Shown: positions 36,232 to 47,495 of the stretch, in pieces
Layout of the letters: every line of letters begins with the position of its first letter
Position numbering within the stretch: the first letter of the stretch is position 1
From: Winslowiella iniecta
GTDB lineage: Bacteria; Pseudomonadota; Gammaproteobacteria; Enterobacterales; Enterobacteriaceae
NCBI RefSeq assembly: GCF_001267535.1
Contig: NZ_JRXE01000016.1
Coordinates: forward strand, 1 to 64,000
DNA: 64,000 bases
Direction of reading: 5' to 3'
Program-made: the position numbers and the translations under genes
The notes under the pieces: generated by a model
Databases searched by the model: none
Told to the model about the DNA's origin: nothing
What the model saw: the letters and a program-made list of their open reading frames with translations, nothing else

Positions 36232-36420
36232 ATGAAGGTTTTTATCTTAAATTTAAAATTCAAATGCCCGTGTTGCCACGGTCATCAGTATCGCTCTTCC
36301 CTGTATGACGTCTCCCCAAAGAATCCTCATGGTGCAGTCTGTATCTTCTGTAAATCCGGTATGACAGTGAGCTATCTCGCGGTCTCGACGGCGATTGCTG
36401 ATTTCCGCAACAGCCTGTAA
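36232..36420 (+). CDS. Small zinc-ribbon-like protein
   Basis: This 62-residue protein has two CxxC knuckles: Cys12/Cys15 (CPCC) and Cys37/Cys40 (CIFC). They are separated by a YRSSLYDVSPKNPHGA segment, consistent with one zinc site. There is no signal peptide. The pattern resembles short enterobacterial zinc-ribbon proteins of unknown role, some called cold-shock-like; I cannot name it. The ribosome site is weak. It lies between the hairpin of the preceding cassette and an aldo-keto reductase, probably as its own unit. Confidence 0.6.
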   Translation: MKVFILNLKFKCPCCHGHQYRSSLYDVSPKNPHGAVCIFCKSGMTVSYLAVSTAIADFRNSL

Positions 36421-36479
36421 CAACGCTTCTTTTTGATTTATGAGTTCAGCTCATTGCATCAAGCAGATAATGCAGATAG

Positions 36480-37550
<1,071 letters not shown>

Positions 37551-37587
37551 CGCTTTGTGATGTGATGCCGGGGGCGACCCTCGGCAC

Positions 37588-37606
37588 GGGCGGCGAAAAG
37601 CCGCCC
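37588..37606. repeat. GC-rich palindromic repeat between convergent genes
   Basis: GGGCGGC-GAAAA-GCCGCCC, with the flanking TCGGCAC and CTCT shared with other copies, lies between the aldo-keto reductase (ends 37550) and a LysR gene (ends 37626). It is the same family as the copies near 16338, 21226, 60073 and 62874. Confidence 0.7.
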
Positions 37607-37625
37607 CTCTGAAATATCGGCGAAT

Positions 37626-38552
<927 letters not shown>

Positions 38553-38605
38553 TTAAGATAGTACGTGGCGGATCGCACGTGATAAGAGGGGCTAAATGTG
38601 TACGC

Positions 38606-38633
38606 AGAAAAACCGAAGGAGGATTCCTCCGGT
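38606..38633 (-). terminator. Rho-independent terminator of the cupin gene
   Basis: Read on the minus strand, ACCGGAGGA-ATCC-TCCTTCGGT forms a 9-bp stem (one G-U) followed directly by TTTTCTG, 11 bases after the cupin stop. This is the clearest intrinsic terminator in the window. Confidence 0.75.
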
Positions 38634-38643
38634 AAGTCAGAGA

Positions 38644-39042
38644 TTACTGCGGATACTGCTCGTCGCTGACATGTTCCAGCCAGTCGACCGCTTTACCCTC
38701 GAGGGATTCGGCGATGGCGATATGGGTCATCGCACAAGTGGATGAAGCGCCATGCCAGTGTTTTACCCCCGGACGAATCCAGATGATATCGCCTTTGCTG
38801 ATCACCTGGGCCTCTTTACCCCACTCCTGCACCAGCCCTTCGCCTTCAGTGACAATCAGAGTCTGCCCGAGCGGATGGGTGTGCCAGGCGGTACGTGCTG
38901 CCGGCTGGAAGGAGACCGTCGCGCCACCCACGCGTGCCGGTTCGCTGGCCTGGAACGGCGCATTGATTGCTACCGAACCGGTAAAGTAATCAGCCGGGCC
39001 TTCTGCGGTCGGTTTAGCGCCGTTTTTAATAATATCAATCAT
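38644..39042 (-). CDS. Cupin-fold protein
   Basis: ATG 39042 with AAGGAAAATTTG upstream is preferred over an earlier in-frame ATG at 39096, giving 132 residues. There is a single cupin_2 domain. Motif 1 is [14 protein letters not shown], with two His metal ligands and Gln where Glu is common. Motif 2 is [17 protein letters not shown]. The family resembles cupins annotated as mandelonitrile-lyase-like or carboxymuconolactone-associated. The true reaction is unknown. It is a single-gene unit ended by its own terminator. Confidence 0.8.
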   Translation of the reverse strand: MIDIIKNGAKPTAEGPADYFTGSVAINAPFQASEPARVGGATVSFQPAARTAWHTHPLGQTLIVTEGEGLVQEWGKEAQVISKGDIIWIRPGVKHWHGASSTCAMTHIAIAESLEGKAVDWLEHVSDEQYPQ

Positions 39043-39512
39043 CAAATTTTCCTTTGCGAAGAGGGGCGATGTTTCGTACCGATGATGATAAAGCATCGCA
39101 CGCGTCAGACTATGGATGAAAATAATTAGAGCTTATGAGCAAAATTCATTAATGAGATGCGAATAAGTCGGGAAGGGGATTTATCAGAAATAAGAATTAT
39201 TATCAAAAATAATTGTGTTTATTTATTCAATAAACTGACTGTCACGGGTGGTGACTATATTTCCCCTCTTGTCGCATAAATTATCGCCATATTTGTGTTA
39301 ATAACTGATTTATTCGAATTTACTGACAGGTGAACAGAAAGTTATCGACTGGTAAAGAAACGCTATTTGTGATTAAAATTAATAAAAACACAAAATGGCT
39401 ATAAAGCTTACAATTTGTAATACATGCATCCATGTTATTATTTATTTGGTTCTAATTTCGTAACATTTATTAACTTTGTTATTACTTTTAAGCATGTGAG
39501 AGTCGTAATGCT
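39043..39512. other. AT-rich intergenic region upstream of dehydrogenase cluster 2
   Basis: No gene is seen in these 470 bases. They lie between divergent units (cupin, minus; dehydrogenase cluster 2, plus), so promoters for both must be here. No operator resembling the sites near cluster 1 was found. Confidence 0.45.
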
Positions 39513-40238
39513 ATGCTGCTTCAAAAAGAGACTTCCCGCCGTAAGTTTTTAATCGGCTCGCTGATGGCGTTACCGGTCAGCGATATGATTTTCAAAGGTC
39601 TGACTGCTGCCGAGGCGGCAGAAATGGCCGCACCCGACCTGCTGGACTATAAACCTGTCTTCTTTACTGCCGATCAGTGGCAGTTCGTGATGGCTGCCTG
39701 CGACCGTTTAATCCCGGCCGGTGGTAAAGGGAAAGCGCCTGGCGCGCTGGAAACCAATGTGCCGATCTTTATCGATCAGCAGTTGCATGGCGATTTGGGT
39801 GAAGAAATCTATATGCAGGGGCCGTTCGAGCCGCACGCGCCTGCCACTATGGGTTATCAGATTCCTTACCGCCCGCAGCAAATTTTCAAAATCGGTATTG
39901 AGCTGACCAATCGCTGGTGCCAGCAGCACTATCAGCAGCCTTTCCGTCAGTTATCCGATCAGGATAAAGAGACGGTGCTGACGCAGTTACAGAAAAATGA
40001 GATCGACTTTGCCAGCATGGGTGAAGACGCCCTGAAACCTTCACAATTCTTCAGCGAACTGCTTTCTGAAACCAAACACGGCTATCTCTCCGATCCGATG
40101 TACGGTGGCAATAAAGGCATGAAAGCATGGATTGCCATTGGCTTTCCCGGTGCACGCGCCAGCTACCTGGAGTGGGTTAAACAGCACAACGTGCCTTATC
40201 CATTAGGCCCGGTGAGTGTGCAGGGCGCACGCGCCTGA
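39513..40238 (+). CDS. Gluconate 2-dehydrogenase subunit 3-like (Tat-exported small subunit, cluster 2)
   Basis: This 241-residue protein has a twin-arginine signal SRRKFLIGSLMALP (8-21). The mature part resembles the cluster 1 small subunit (FVMAACDRLIPAGGKG, HGYLSDPMYGGNKGMKAW, GFPGARASYLEW). It assists export and stability of the flavoprotein encoded 45 bp downstream. Cluster 2 keeps the same gene order as cluster 1 but lies on the opposite strand. The sequences are clearly diverged, implying a different substrate rather than a recent duplication. Confidence 0.86.
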   Translation: MLLQKETSRRKFLIGSLMALPVSDMIFKGLTAAEAAEMAAPDLLDYKPVFFTADQWQFVMAACDRLIPAGGKGKAPGALETNVPIFIDQQLHGDLGEEIYMQGPFEPHAPATMGYQIPYRPQQIFKIGIELTNRWCQQHYQQPFRQLSDQDKETVLTQLQKNEIDFASMGEDALKPSQFFSELLSETKHGYLSDPMYGGNKGMKAWIAIGFPGARASYLEWVKQHNVPYPLGPVSVQGARA

Positions 40239-40283
40239 ACCGTTTGAGTTTTTTTAGTTTTTTGCAGATTGACAGGGTTAACA

Positions 40284-42053
40284 ATGGCACAGCTGAATAA
40301 AGAAGAAGTCGACGTTGTCGTGGTCGGCCTGGGATGGGCTGGCTCGCTGATGAGTATCGAGCTGGCAATGGCAGGATTAAAAGTCCGTGCACTGGAGCGC
40401 GGCCCGGATCGTAAATACGATGCGTTTGCCTATCCGAAACCGGCCGACGAATACGCATACGCGGTCCGTAATAAAGTGATGGCGACCCCGGCAGAAGCGG
40501 CGGTAACCGTGCGTCATAATATGCGTCAGACCGCCTTACCAACGCGCAAATGGGGGGCATTCTGCCCGGGTAACGGTGTGGGCGGTTCTGGCCTGCACTG
40601 GACGGCGGTATTGATCCGTCCAACACCCACCGATCTGAAACTGAAAACCTATGCCGATCAGGCATATAAACCGGGTATTCTCGCCGAAGAGATGGAAATC
40701 GGTGATTTCCCGTTTAGCTGGGACGAGATCGAACCTTACTACGAAAAGTTTGAGATGATCTGTGGTCAGTCGGGACAAACCGGCAACCTGCGCGGTCAGA
40801 TTCTGGAAGGTGGCGATCCGTTTGAAGGCCCGCGTGCGAATCCGTTTCCGCTGCCGCCACTCGACGACACCCTGAACAACACCCTGTTTTCAAAAGCGGC
40901 GAAAAAGCTCGGCTACCATCCGTTCCCGAATCCGTCCGCCTGTGTTTCCCGTCCATGGACCAACCCGTACGGCAACCAGATCGCGCCTTGTAACTATTGC
41001 GGTTATTGCAGTAAATATCCGTGCCTGAACTACTCGAAAGCCTCGCCGCAAACCGCGATTATGGACGCGTTGAAGCGCATGGATAACTTCTCCTATGAAG
41101 TGCATGCCAACGTAATGAAAGTGGTGCTGCATGATGATAAGAAAACCGCCAAAGGCGTGCTTTACATTGATGAGCAGGGTAACGAGTGCTTCCAGCCCGC
41201 GAAAATCGTGGTACTGAGCGGCTTCCAGTTCGTTAACGTGCGCCTGATGCTGCTTTCCGGCATTGGTCAACCCTATAACCCGATCACCAATGAAGGTGTG
41301 GTTGGGCGTAACTATGCCTTCCTGAGCAACGGCGGCGCGACGCTGTTCTTTAAAGACAAAAACTTCAATCCGTTCGCCACGGCGGGTGCCACCGGCCAGA
41401 TGTTTAATGATATTTCGCCAGGCAACTTTGATGGTCCGTCGCTGGGCTTTATCGGCGGGGCGAAGATCCACAGTTCTCAGGCAACCGGCACGCCAATCAG
41501 TACCGCGTTACCAAAAGGTACGCCAGGCTGGGGCAGCGGCTGGAAAGAGGGGCTGGAAGAGTGGTACGGCCATTCGATGAAGATCAGCATCACCACCACC
41601 TGTATGTCCTATCGCGATATCTATCTCGATCTCGACCCGAACTACAAAGATGAGTACGGCTATCCGTTGCTGCGCATGACCTTTGACTGGAAAGAGAACG
41701 AGCTGAAACTGCAACAGCATCTGCGCGGCATCGTCGGCGATATCACCAAAGAGCTGAATCCGGACAGTTACAGCGAAAGCTTCCTCGGTATGGATGCGCA
41801 TTTTGATCTGACCAAATACGTCTCTACTCACAACGTCGGTGGCGCAGTGATGGGCGAGTCACCGAAAACGTCTGCGCTGAACCGTTACCTGCAAAGCTGG
41901 GATGTGCATAACGTGTTTGTGCCGGGCGGCAATGCTTTCCCGCAAAACTTCCAGGCCAACCCGACCGATACCATTGGTGCCATCACCTTAATGGCGGCGC
42001 AGGCGATCAAAGATCAGTATCTGAAAAATCCGGGCCCACTGGTACAGGCATAA
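40284..42053 (+). CDS. GMC-type sugar-acid dehydrogenase flavoprotein (cluster 2)
   Basis: The frame opens at a TTG (40269), but ATG 40284 after GACAGGG is the likely start, giving 589 residues. The FAD fold is VVGLGWAGSLMSIELA. GMC features include GVGGSGLHWTA. A four-cysteine cluster APCNYCGYCSKYPCLN has the same C-x2-C-x2-C-x4-C spacing as in cluster 1. The C-terminal His/Asn lie in THNVGGAVMGES and FQANPTDTIGA. It oxidises a sugar or sugar acid in the periplasm and passes electrons to the cytochrome c subunit. Given cluster 1, 2-ketogluconate is a plausible substrate (yielding 2,5-diketogluconate), but this is inference. Confidence 0.86.
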   Translation: MAQLNKEEVDVVVVGLGWAGSLMSIELAMAGLKVRALERGPDRKYDAFAYPKPADEYAYAVRNKVMATPAEAAVTVRHNMRQTALPTRKWGAFCPGNGVGGSGLHWTAVLIRPTPTDLKLKTYADQAYKPGILAEEMEIGDFPFSWDEIEPYYEKFEMICGQSGQTGNLRGQILEGGDPFEGPRANPFPLPPLDDTLNNTLFSKAAKKLGYHPFPNPSACVSRPWTNPYGNQIAPCNYCGYCSKYPCLNYSKASPQTAIMDALKRMDNFSYEVHANVMKVVLHDDKKTAKGVLYIDEQGNECFQPAKIVVLSGFQFVNVRLMLLSGIGQPYNPITNEGVVGRNYAFLSNGGATLFFKDKNFNPFATAGATGQMFNDISPGNFDGPSLGFIGGAKIHSSQATGTPISTALPKGTPGWGSGWKEGLEEWYGHSMKISITTTCMSYRDIYLDLDPNYKDEYGYPLLRMTFDWKENELKLQQHLRGIVGDITKELNPDSYSESFLGMDAHFDLTKYVSTHNVGGAVMGESPKTSALNRYLQSWDVHNVFVPGGNAFPQNFQANPTDTIGAITLMAAQAIKDQYLKNPGPLVQA

Positions 42054-42058
42054 GTGAG

Positions 42059-43321
42059 ATGAAAATGATCAATGCTAAAGGTTTTTTTATCGCCAATGCA
42101 CTGGTGGCAGCACTGGGTTGGGGTGCCAGCGCGCACGCTGATGATGCTGAGCTGATTAAGCGAGGCGAGTATATTTCGCGGCTGGGTGACTGTAGTGCCT
42201 GTCACTCGATTCCGGGCAAAGCTGAGTTTTCTGGTGGACTGGCAATCGAGTCGAATCTTGGCACGATTTATTCGACCAATATCACCCCCGATAAGCAGCA
42301 TGGTATCGGTAATTATACCGAGCAGCAGTTTGCTGATGCGGTGCGCAAGGGCGTGTTGCCGGATGGCACTCGCCTGTATCCGGCGATGCCTTATCCTGAT
42401 TATGTGAAGATCAACGATGAGGATATGCACGCGCTTTACACTTACTTTATGCAGGGCGTGAAGGCAAGTGCAGAGCAGCCAGCGGAAACCGATCTCAGCT
42501 TCCCGTTTAGCCAGCGCTGGGGCATGCGTTTCTGGAACTGGGCGTTCACCAGTGATACGCCTTTCCAGCCAATTGGCGGTGCTTCTGCGCAGATAAACCG
42601 TGGTGCCTATCTGGTCGAAAGCCTGGGTCACTGCGGCAGCTGCCATACTCCGCGTGGCCTGGGTATGAATGAGAAAGCCCTCGACAGCAGCGATCCGCAG
42701 TTCCTTGCCGGTGGCAATCTTAACGGCTGGGAAGTACCGACCCTGCGTGGCATGCCGCGCTGGAGCGAGCAGGAGATTGTCGATTATCTGGCGACCGGAC
42801 GTAATGACAAGGCGGCGGTGGGCGGTGAAATGACCTCGGTGGTTGAGCACAGTACCTCGTATATGACCGACGACGATTTGCAGGCGATTGCCGCTTATCT
42901 GAAATTCCTCGGCGGCAATCCACCGCTGGTGAAAGGCGATACGCAAGCGGCACAGGCCACCGAAGCCAAACTGACGGCGGCGAAAAACCTGACCACTGGC
43001 GAACGTCTTTACCTTGATAACTGCGGTGCCTGCCACTTTGTTACCGGCAAAGGTTCTCCGGGCATTTTCCCGGAGCTGGATCAGGCGACGATCGTGAATG
43101 CGCAGGAGCCCGGTGGTTTGATCCATACCATTCTTGCGGGCGCACAGCAGCCCTCTACTGCGCGTGCACCTTCAACGTTGGTGATGCCTGGTTTTGCCGG
43201 GCGTCTGAATGATGATGAAGTGGCGCAGCTGGCGACCTTTATCCGTCAGGGATGGAGCAATAACGCTGCTGCGGTCAGTGCAGATCAGGTGAAAAAGATC
43301 CGTGAAAACCTGAAACACTGA
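42059..43321 (+). CDS. Triheme cytochrome c subunit (cluster 2)
   Basis: This 420-residue exported cytochrome has a signal peptide ending ASAHA (about residue 27) and three haem motifs: CSACH, CGSCH and CGACH. It starts five bases after the flavoprotein stop, so it is translationally linked. It should transfer electrons from the flavoprotein to the quinone pool. It has a cleavable-looking signal, whereas the cluster 1 cytochrome looks N-terminally anchored. The hairpin at 43337-43360 ends the operon. Confidence 0.86.
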   Translation: MKMINAKGFFIANALVAALGWGASAHADDAELIKRGEYISRLGDCSACHSIPGKAEFSGGLAIESNLGTIYSTNITPDKQHGIGNYTEQQFADAVRKGVLPDGTRLYPAMPYPDYVKINDEDMHALYTYFMQGVKASAEQPAETDLSFPFSQRWGMRFWNWAFTSDTPFQPIGGASAQINRGAYLVESLGHCGSCHTPRGLGMNEKALDSSDPQFLAGGNLNGWEVPTLRGMPRWSEQEIVDYLATGRNDKAAVGGEMTSVVEHSTSYMTDDDLQAIAAYLKFLGGNPPLVKGDTQAAQATEAKLTAAKNLTTGERLYLDNCGACHFVTGKGSPGIFPELDQATIVNAQEPGGLIHTILAGAQQPSTARAPSTLVMPGFAGRLNDDEVAQLATFIRQGWSNNAAAVSADQVKKIRENLKH

Positions 43322-43336
43322 TAATCGGTGATAAAT

Positions 43337-43360
43337 CCGGGCGGTGGAAACATCGCCCGG
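43337..43360 (+). terminator. Hairpin ending dehydrogenase cluster 2
   Basis: CCGGGCGGTG and CATCGCCCGG pair over ten positions (one G-U) with a GAAA tetraloop, 16 bases after the stop. A weak U-containing tail (CGTTCATGTCG) follows. The remaining sequence to 43625 is AT-rich and holds no gene. Confidence 0.55.
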
Positions 43361-43625
43361 CGTTCATGTCGTTGCTGTTCACAAGCTGCTGAAAATTCCT
43401 TCCGGCCTTTCTGGCTAAATCTGCTCAATATCGCAATAAATTTAACATTCACAAATCTTATCAATTAATTTTACTTGAGTGAATTTCAACATCACCGGAT
43501 TAATTCAACGATTTATCCGATTGTATTTTAATAATTTCTTAAAATATACTCATCGCGCTTATTAACAACTATTTCAATTTATTAATACCTCTTAGCGAAA
43601 AACTGACAACACAGGACGTCATACC

Positions 43626-44375
43626 ATGAAGAACACTCAGGTTGCCCCGCTGCTTGCTACCCTTATTTCTGCAATATTATTGACCGCATGTTCTGGCGGT
43701 GGCGGTGGCGGTGACGACGGCCCGGCAGTCACCAATGAAACGCCAGCCTCTGGCGGTAGCGGCACGGATAACGGGAATTCTGATAACAACGGCGCGGGCG
43801 AAAACAGCGCTTCCATTCCGGCCAGTAAAGCAACTGCGGGTTCGATCACCGCTTACACCTACGTTGCGCCGAACGGCAAACAGTATGTTCTGCGCAACGG
43901 CGGTATTTCTGCTGGTGGTCTGACGCAGTTAACTATCGGCGGTGAAGCGATCACTTACTGCTGCGGCCGTATGAGCTACACCAACTACGGCAGCTGGTCC
44001 GCCGCTGACGGTCAGACTTCCGCAGTGTTTTACACCGGCGAAGGCACCGCGGCCAGTGCCGTGCCAACTCAGGGCAGTGCAACCTATACCGGTAGCGGGA
44101 TCCGTGGCAGCAGTGTGGCAGACGCCACCTTTAACGTCGATTTTGCCGCGAAAACAATTAAAGGTAACGTGAGCGGCGACAGCGCCTTCGGCTCAGCGAT
44201 TGCCATGCAGGGCAACATTGAAGGCGGAGGCTTTAAAGGCAGCGCGCAGACGGGTAGCCAGACCGGCACCTTTGTTGGTCATTTTAATGGGCCTCAGGCC
44301 GAGGAGCTGGGTGGTATCGCGCAGTTTGCTGACGCGAAGATGGACGCCGCATTTGGCGCGACTGCACAGAAATAA
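43626..44375 (+). CDS. Surface lipoprotein with TbpB-like beta-barrel domain, probable SLAM cargo
   Basis: This 249-residue lipoprotein has signal peptide and lipobox LLTAC (Cys22), then a Gly/Asp/Asn-rich flexible linker (about 23-65), then a small beta-barrel. Its C-terminal pattern ATYTGSGIRG, VDFAAKTIKGNVSG and GTFVGHFNGPQAEELGG is the TbpB B/D-type barrel signature. An unusual vicinal pair Cys-Cys (TYCCGRM) sits in the barrel. The next gene is a SLAM-type translocator, the hallmark of cargo-translocon pairs in this system (also called type XI secretion). Relatives bind haem or transferrin or act in host colonisation; the ligand here is unknown. Confidence 0.82.
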   Translation: MKNTQVAPLLATLISAILLTACSGGGGGGDDGPAVTNETPASGGSGTDNGNSDNNGAGENSASIPASKATAGSITAYTYVAPNGKQYVLRNGGISAGGLTQLTIGGEAITYCCGRMSYTNYGSWSAADGQTSAVFYTGEGTAASAVPTQGSATYTGSGIRGSSVADATFNVDFAAKTIKGNVSGDSAFGSAIAMQGNIEGGGFKGSAQTGSQTGTFVGHFNGPQAEELGGIAQFADAKMDAAFGATAQK

Positions 44376-44382
44376 ACTGTAT

Positions 44383-44408
44383 CCGGCTCTGCTGTTCAGC
44401 AGGGCCGG
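44383..44408 (+). terminator. Hairpin between the lipoprotein and SLAM genes
   Basis: CCGGCTCTGCTG and CAGCAGGGCCGG form a 12-bp stem (one wobble) with a minimal TT centre. It begins seven bases after the lipoprotein stop. A short A-rich, not U-rich, tail follows, so read-through to the SLAM gene at a lower level is likely. Confidence 0.6.
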
Positions 44409-44448
44409 GAAAACCCGCTTAGTGTTAATGATATGAAGCTGTATACCC

Positions 44449-45873
44449 ATGGAATTTCCCGCCCGCCGTTTTCTGCTGTTGTGTTGTTTATTTCCGGCCA
44501 TGACTTCGCAAGCTGTCCAGCCCGATACCGTGGTGATTCCTGCGGCTCCTGACCTGAATGCGCTGACACCGTCGCAACGCGGCAGCACGTCGGCTGAAGA
44601 AAAGCGGCAAACCGTCACTAACCAGACGCTGCAAAACCAGCCGGCGATGGCCGGGGCGCTACTGAATCAGGCGGTGGAGCAACAGCAGTGGCCGGTGGTA
44701 AAAGGCATTCTGCCGGTATATCAGTCCAGTCCGCAGGCCGATCCGCTGCTGGTGATGTATGCGCAGGCCGGCTTGGCGCGCAATGAAGGAAAACTGACGG
44801 AAGCGGCGGTGCTGTATCGCGAAATGCTCTCTCAGCATCCTGATCTGGTGCCGGTGCGTCTCGATCTGGCGCGGACGCTGTTTGAGGATCGCCAGTATGA
44901 AGCGGCGGCATGGAATTTTCAGCAGGCGCGCGCCGGGAATCCTCCGCCAGCCGTGCAGGAAAATATTAATCACTACCTGAGTTATATTCAGAACCACCGC
45001 GGCTGGGTGGGAAACCTCAGTTTGAGTTATCTGAATGACAGTAATGTGAATAATGCTTCGGACGGTAAAACCATCCGTATTGGTGACCGGCTGTTTGAAC
45101 GCGATCCCGATTCGTACCCGAAGCGCGGCGAAGGCATTTATTATGGTGGCACGTTGCAGCGCGATTTTAATCAGGCTGACCATCATAATATTCGCTTCAG
45201 AACCACACTGAGCGGAAAGTCATACTGGAATAATCATGCATATGACGACATTATTTCGCGTGCTTATCTCGGCTATGTTTATCAGGATGCACGCCAGCAG
45301 CTGGCGTTATTGCCCTTTTATGAAAAACGCTGGTATGGCACCGCAGCTTACTCTTACGGTGCTGGTGTGCGCGGGGAGTTCAGTTACCTGATTGCGGCTG
45401 ACTGGCAACTGAGTCAGGCGGTTGAGTATCAACAGCTTAGTTATGATTCCCAGGATTATCGTTACCTGCGGGGTGACAACCGGCTACTCTCTACCACGCT
45501 GGCACATGCGATTAATTCACGACTGTCGCTGTTTGGCGGTATTGATATCGGTGAACAAAAAACGCAATTAGCCTCAGAAACTCACCAGCGCGTTGGCGGA
45601 CGCTTCGGATTACAGACGGCATTGCCGTATGGCATATCAATGGGCGCGATGGCCAGTTTTGCGCAACGCCGCTATCAGGCGGAAAATGATATTTTTCAGC
45701 AGAAACGTCAGGATAAAGAGCAGCTTTATGCGCTGTCATTGTGGCATCGGGATCTCTATTTCTTTAATCTGATGCCGAAGATTAATGTTATTTATAAACG
45801 AATCGACAGCAATATTGATTTTTACCGTTATGACACGCTGAATGTATTTTTAAGCGTCGACAGAGAATTTTAA
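44449..45873 (+). CDS. Surface lipoprotein assembly modifier (SLAM, DUF560) outer-membrane protein
   Basis: This 474-residue protein has a signal peptide ending TSQA (about residue 22), a periplasmic TPR-rich N-domain (about 60-175; EGKLTEAAVLYREMLSQHPD, PVRLDLARTLFEDRQYEAAA), and a C-terminal beta-barrel of about 290 residues ending in Phe (FLSVDREF). This is the SLAM layout. SLAMs move specific lipoproteins across the outer membrane. It lies 73 bp after a TbpB-like lipoprotein, its probable substrate, with a hairpin between them. SLAM pairs are best known in Neisseria and Acinetobacter and are less commonly noted in Enterobacterales. Confidence 0.85.
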   Translation: MEFPARRFLLLCCLFPAMTSQAVQPDTVVIPAAPDLNALTPSQRGSTSAEEKRQTVTNQTLQNQPAMAGALLNQAVEQQQWPVVKGILPVYQSSPQADPLLVMYAQAGLARNEGKLTEAAVLYREMLSQHPDLVPVRLDLARTLFEDRQYEAAAWNFQQARAGNPPPAVQENINHYLSYIQNHRGWVGNLSLSYLNDSNVNNASDGKTIRIGDRLFERDPDSYPKRGEGIYYGGTLQRDFNQADHHNIRFRTTLSGKSYWNNHAYDDIISRAYLGYVYQDARQQLALLPFYEKRWYGTAAYSYGAGVRGEFSYLIAADWQLSQAVEYQQLSYDSQDYRYLRGDNRLLSTTLAHAINSRLSLFGGIDIGEQKTQLASETHQRVGGRFGLQTALPYGISMGAMASFAQRRYQAENDIFQQKRQDKEQLYALSLWHRDLYFFNLMPKINVIYKRIDSNIDFYRYDTLNVFLSVDREF

Positions 45874-46351
45874 TTTCCCACTGCCTGAGCTGGCGCAGTG
45901 GTCGCCAGCCGTTTCTTACCTCTCCTGAAACCCGTGAGATGGCCTGCCATAACCTCAGTCTGTGCTGTGTCCCGGCGTGCATTTGGCGCGAAACTCACCG
46001 CTATAAACATGAGTTATTTTAATCATCTCTGGTATTGAACTCTGCTGGCTGAGTGTCGCTCCAAAATTTTTATAAATTTGTGACTGAAGTCACTTTTTGA
46101 AACTGGCTAATTTTCAATCAGCCATTATGCGCCAGGTGCTTATCGTATAACCCATTGTTTTATATATTTTAATCTTAATTTACCCTCATCGTCTGGAAAT
46201 AATAACAATATAATTACTGTTAAATATTCATTTAATAATCGGCAGTTATGATTTTTGCGTAGTGCATCACAGTCAGATTTGTCAATTTGCGGCTGACTGG
46301 TAGCACGAATTGCTAATATTGCAACTGCTAATGGCTTAAGGAAATTTAACG
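45874..46351. promoter_or_regulatory. Region between the SLAM gene and arnB, with a PmrA-box-like sequence
   Basis: Close after the SLAM stop, CCACTGC/GCAGTGG (45878-45901) forms a 7-bp hairpin. At 46220-46236, TTAAAT-ATTCA-TTTAAT matches the PmrA direct-repeat pattern (YTTAAK-N5-YTTAAK) at 11 of 12 positions. A TATGAT -10 candidate lies at 46247-46252. PmrA control of arn is known in Salmonella and Pectobacterium relatives. The box is AT-rich, so chance is possible. Confidence 0.4.
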
Positions 46352-47491
46352 ATGTCTGAGTTCCTGCCTTTTTCCCGACCCGAAATGGGTGAAAGCGAAT
46401 TGGCTGCCGTTCGCGAGGTTTTTGCATCAGGTTGGATCACCACTGGCCCCAAGAATCAGCAGCTGGAACAGGCATTTTGTCAGTTAACCGGTAATCAGCA
46501 TGCCATTGCGCTCAGTTCGGCAACTGCCGGGATGCACGTCACATTGATGGCGCTGGGGATTAAGGCCGGAGATGAAGTGATTACCCCTTCGCTGACCTGG
46601 GTTTCGACGCTGAATATGATCGCTTTGCTGGGCGCTGAGCCGGTGATGATTGATGTCGACCGCGAAACGTTGATGGTGACACCGGAGCTGATTGAAGCCG
46701 CTATCACCCCGCGCACCCGGGCGATTGTGCCGGTTCACTATGCCGGTGCTCCGGCGGATATCGATGCGATTCGCGTCCTCGGCGAACGCTATGGCATCCC
46801 GGTGATTGAGGATGCAGCGCACGCGGTGGGGACGGGTTATAAGGGCGCGCATGTGGGGGCATCCGGCACCGCCATCTTCTCATTCCATGCAATTAAAAAT
46901 ATCACCTGCGCGGAAGGCGGGCTGGTGGTGACTGATGACGAACAACTGGCGAACCGTATTCGTAGTCTCAAATTTCATGGTCTGGGCGTTGATGCATATG
47001 ACCGTCAGACGCTCGGTCGCGCACCGCAAGCTGAGGTGATTAGCCCTGGCTATAAATACAATCTGGCCGATATTAACGCCGCGATTGCGCTGGTGCAGCT
47101 GGAGAAGCTACCCCAGCTTAATGCGCGCCGCGCGGCGATTGCCGGGCGTTATTTACAGGCGCTGTCCGATGGCCCTTTTACGCCACTGGCGCTGCCTGAC
47201 TGGCAACATCATCACGCCTGGCACCTGTTTATTATCCGGGTTGATGAGCAGAAAGCCGGTATCCGTCGCGACGATCTGATGCAGCAGTTAAAAAATCGTG
47301 GCATTGGCAGCGGGCTCCATTTCCGCGCGGCGCATACGCAAAAATATTATCGCGAACGCTTTCCTAAGCTCTCATTACCGGATACCGAGTGGAACTCTGA
47401 GCGTATTTGTTCAATCCCCCTGTTTCCGGCCATGACCGATGAAGACACCACGCGCGTTATTCGCGCGCTAAACGAGATTGCCGGAAAATAA
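46352..47491 (+). CDS. arnB: UDP-4-amino-4-deoxy-L-arabinose aminotransferase
   Basis: This 379-residue PLP enzyme converts UDP-4-ketopentose to UDP-L-Ara4N using glutamate. It has the DegT/DnrJ/EryC1 fold, with [10 protein letters not shown] near the start, [11 protein letters not shown], and the PLP lysine in [14 protein letters not shown] (Lys182). TAAGGA is the ribosome site. It is first of seven arn genes with overlaps or short gaps throughout. The pathway adds L-Ara4N to lipid A and gives resistance to polymyxin and cationic peptides. Confidence 0.95.
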   Translation: MSEFLPFSRPEMGESELAAVREVFASGWITTGPKNQQLEQAFCQLTGNQHAIALSSATAGMHVTLMALGIKAGDEVITPSLTWVSTLNMIALLGAEPVMIDVDRETLMVTPELIEAAITPRTRAIVPVHYAGAPADIDAIRVLGERYGIPVIEDAAHAVGTGYKGAHVGASGTAIFSFHAIKNITCAEGGLVVTDDEQLANRIRSLKFHGLGVDAYDRQTLGRAPQAEVISPGYKYNLADINAAIALVQLEKLPQLNARRAAIAGRYLQALSDGPFTPLALPDWQHHHAWHLFIIRVDEQKAGIRRDDLMQQLKNRGIGSGLHFRAAHTQKYYRERFPKLSLPDTEWNSERICSIPLFPAMTDEDTTRVIRALNEIAGK

Positions 47492-47495
47492 CATC

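Noticed and set aside
46332-46346. PmrA box right before arnB (CTTAAG..TTTAAC)
   Set aside because: It overlaps the ribosome binding site a few bases from the ATG, so it cannot be the promoter operator; the second half also deviates.
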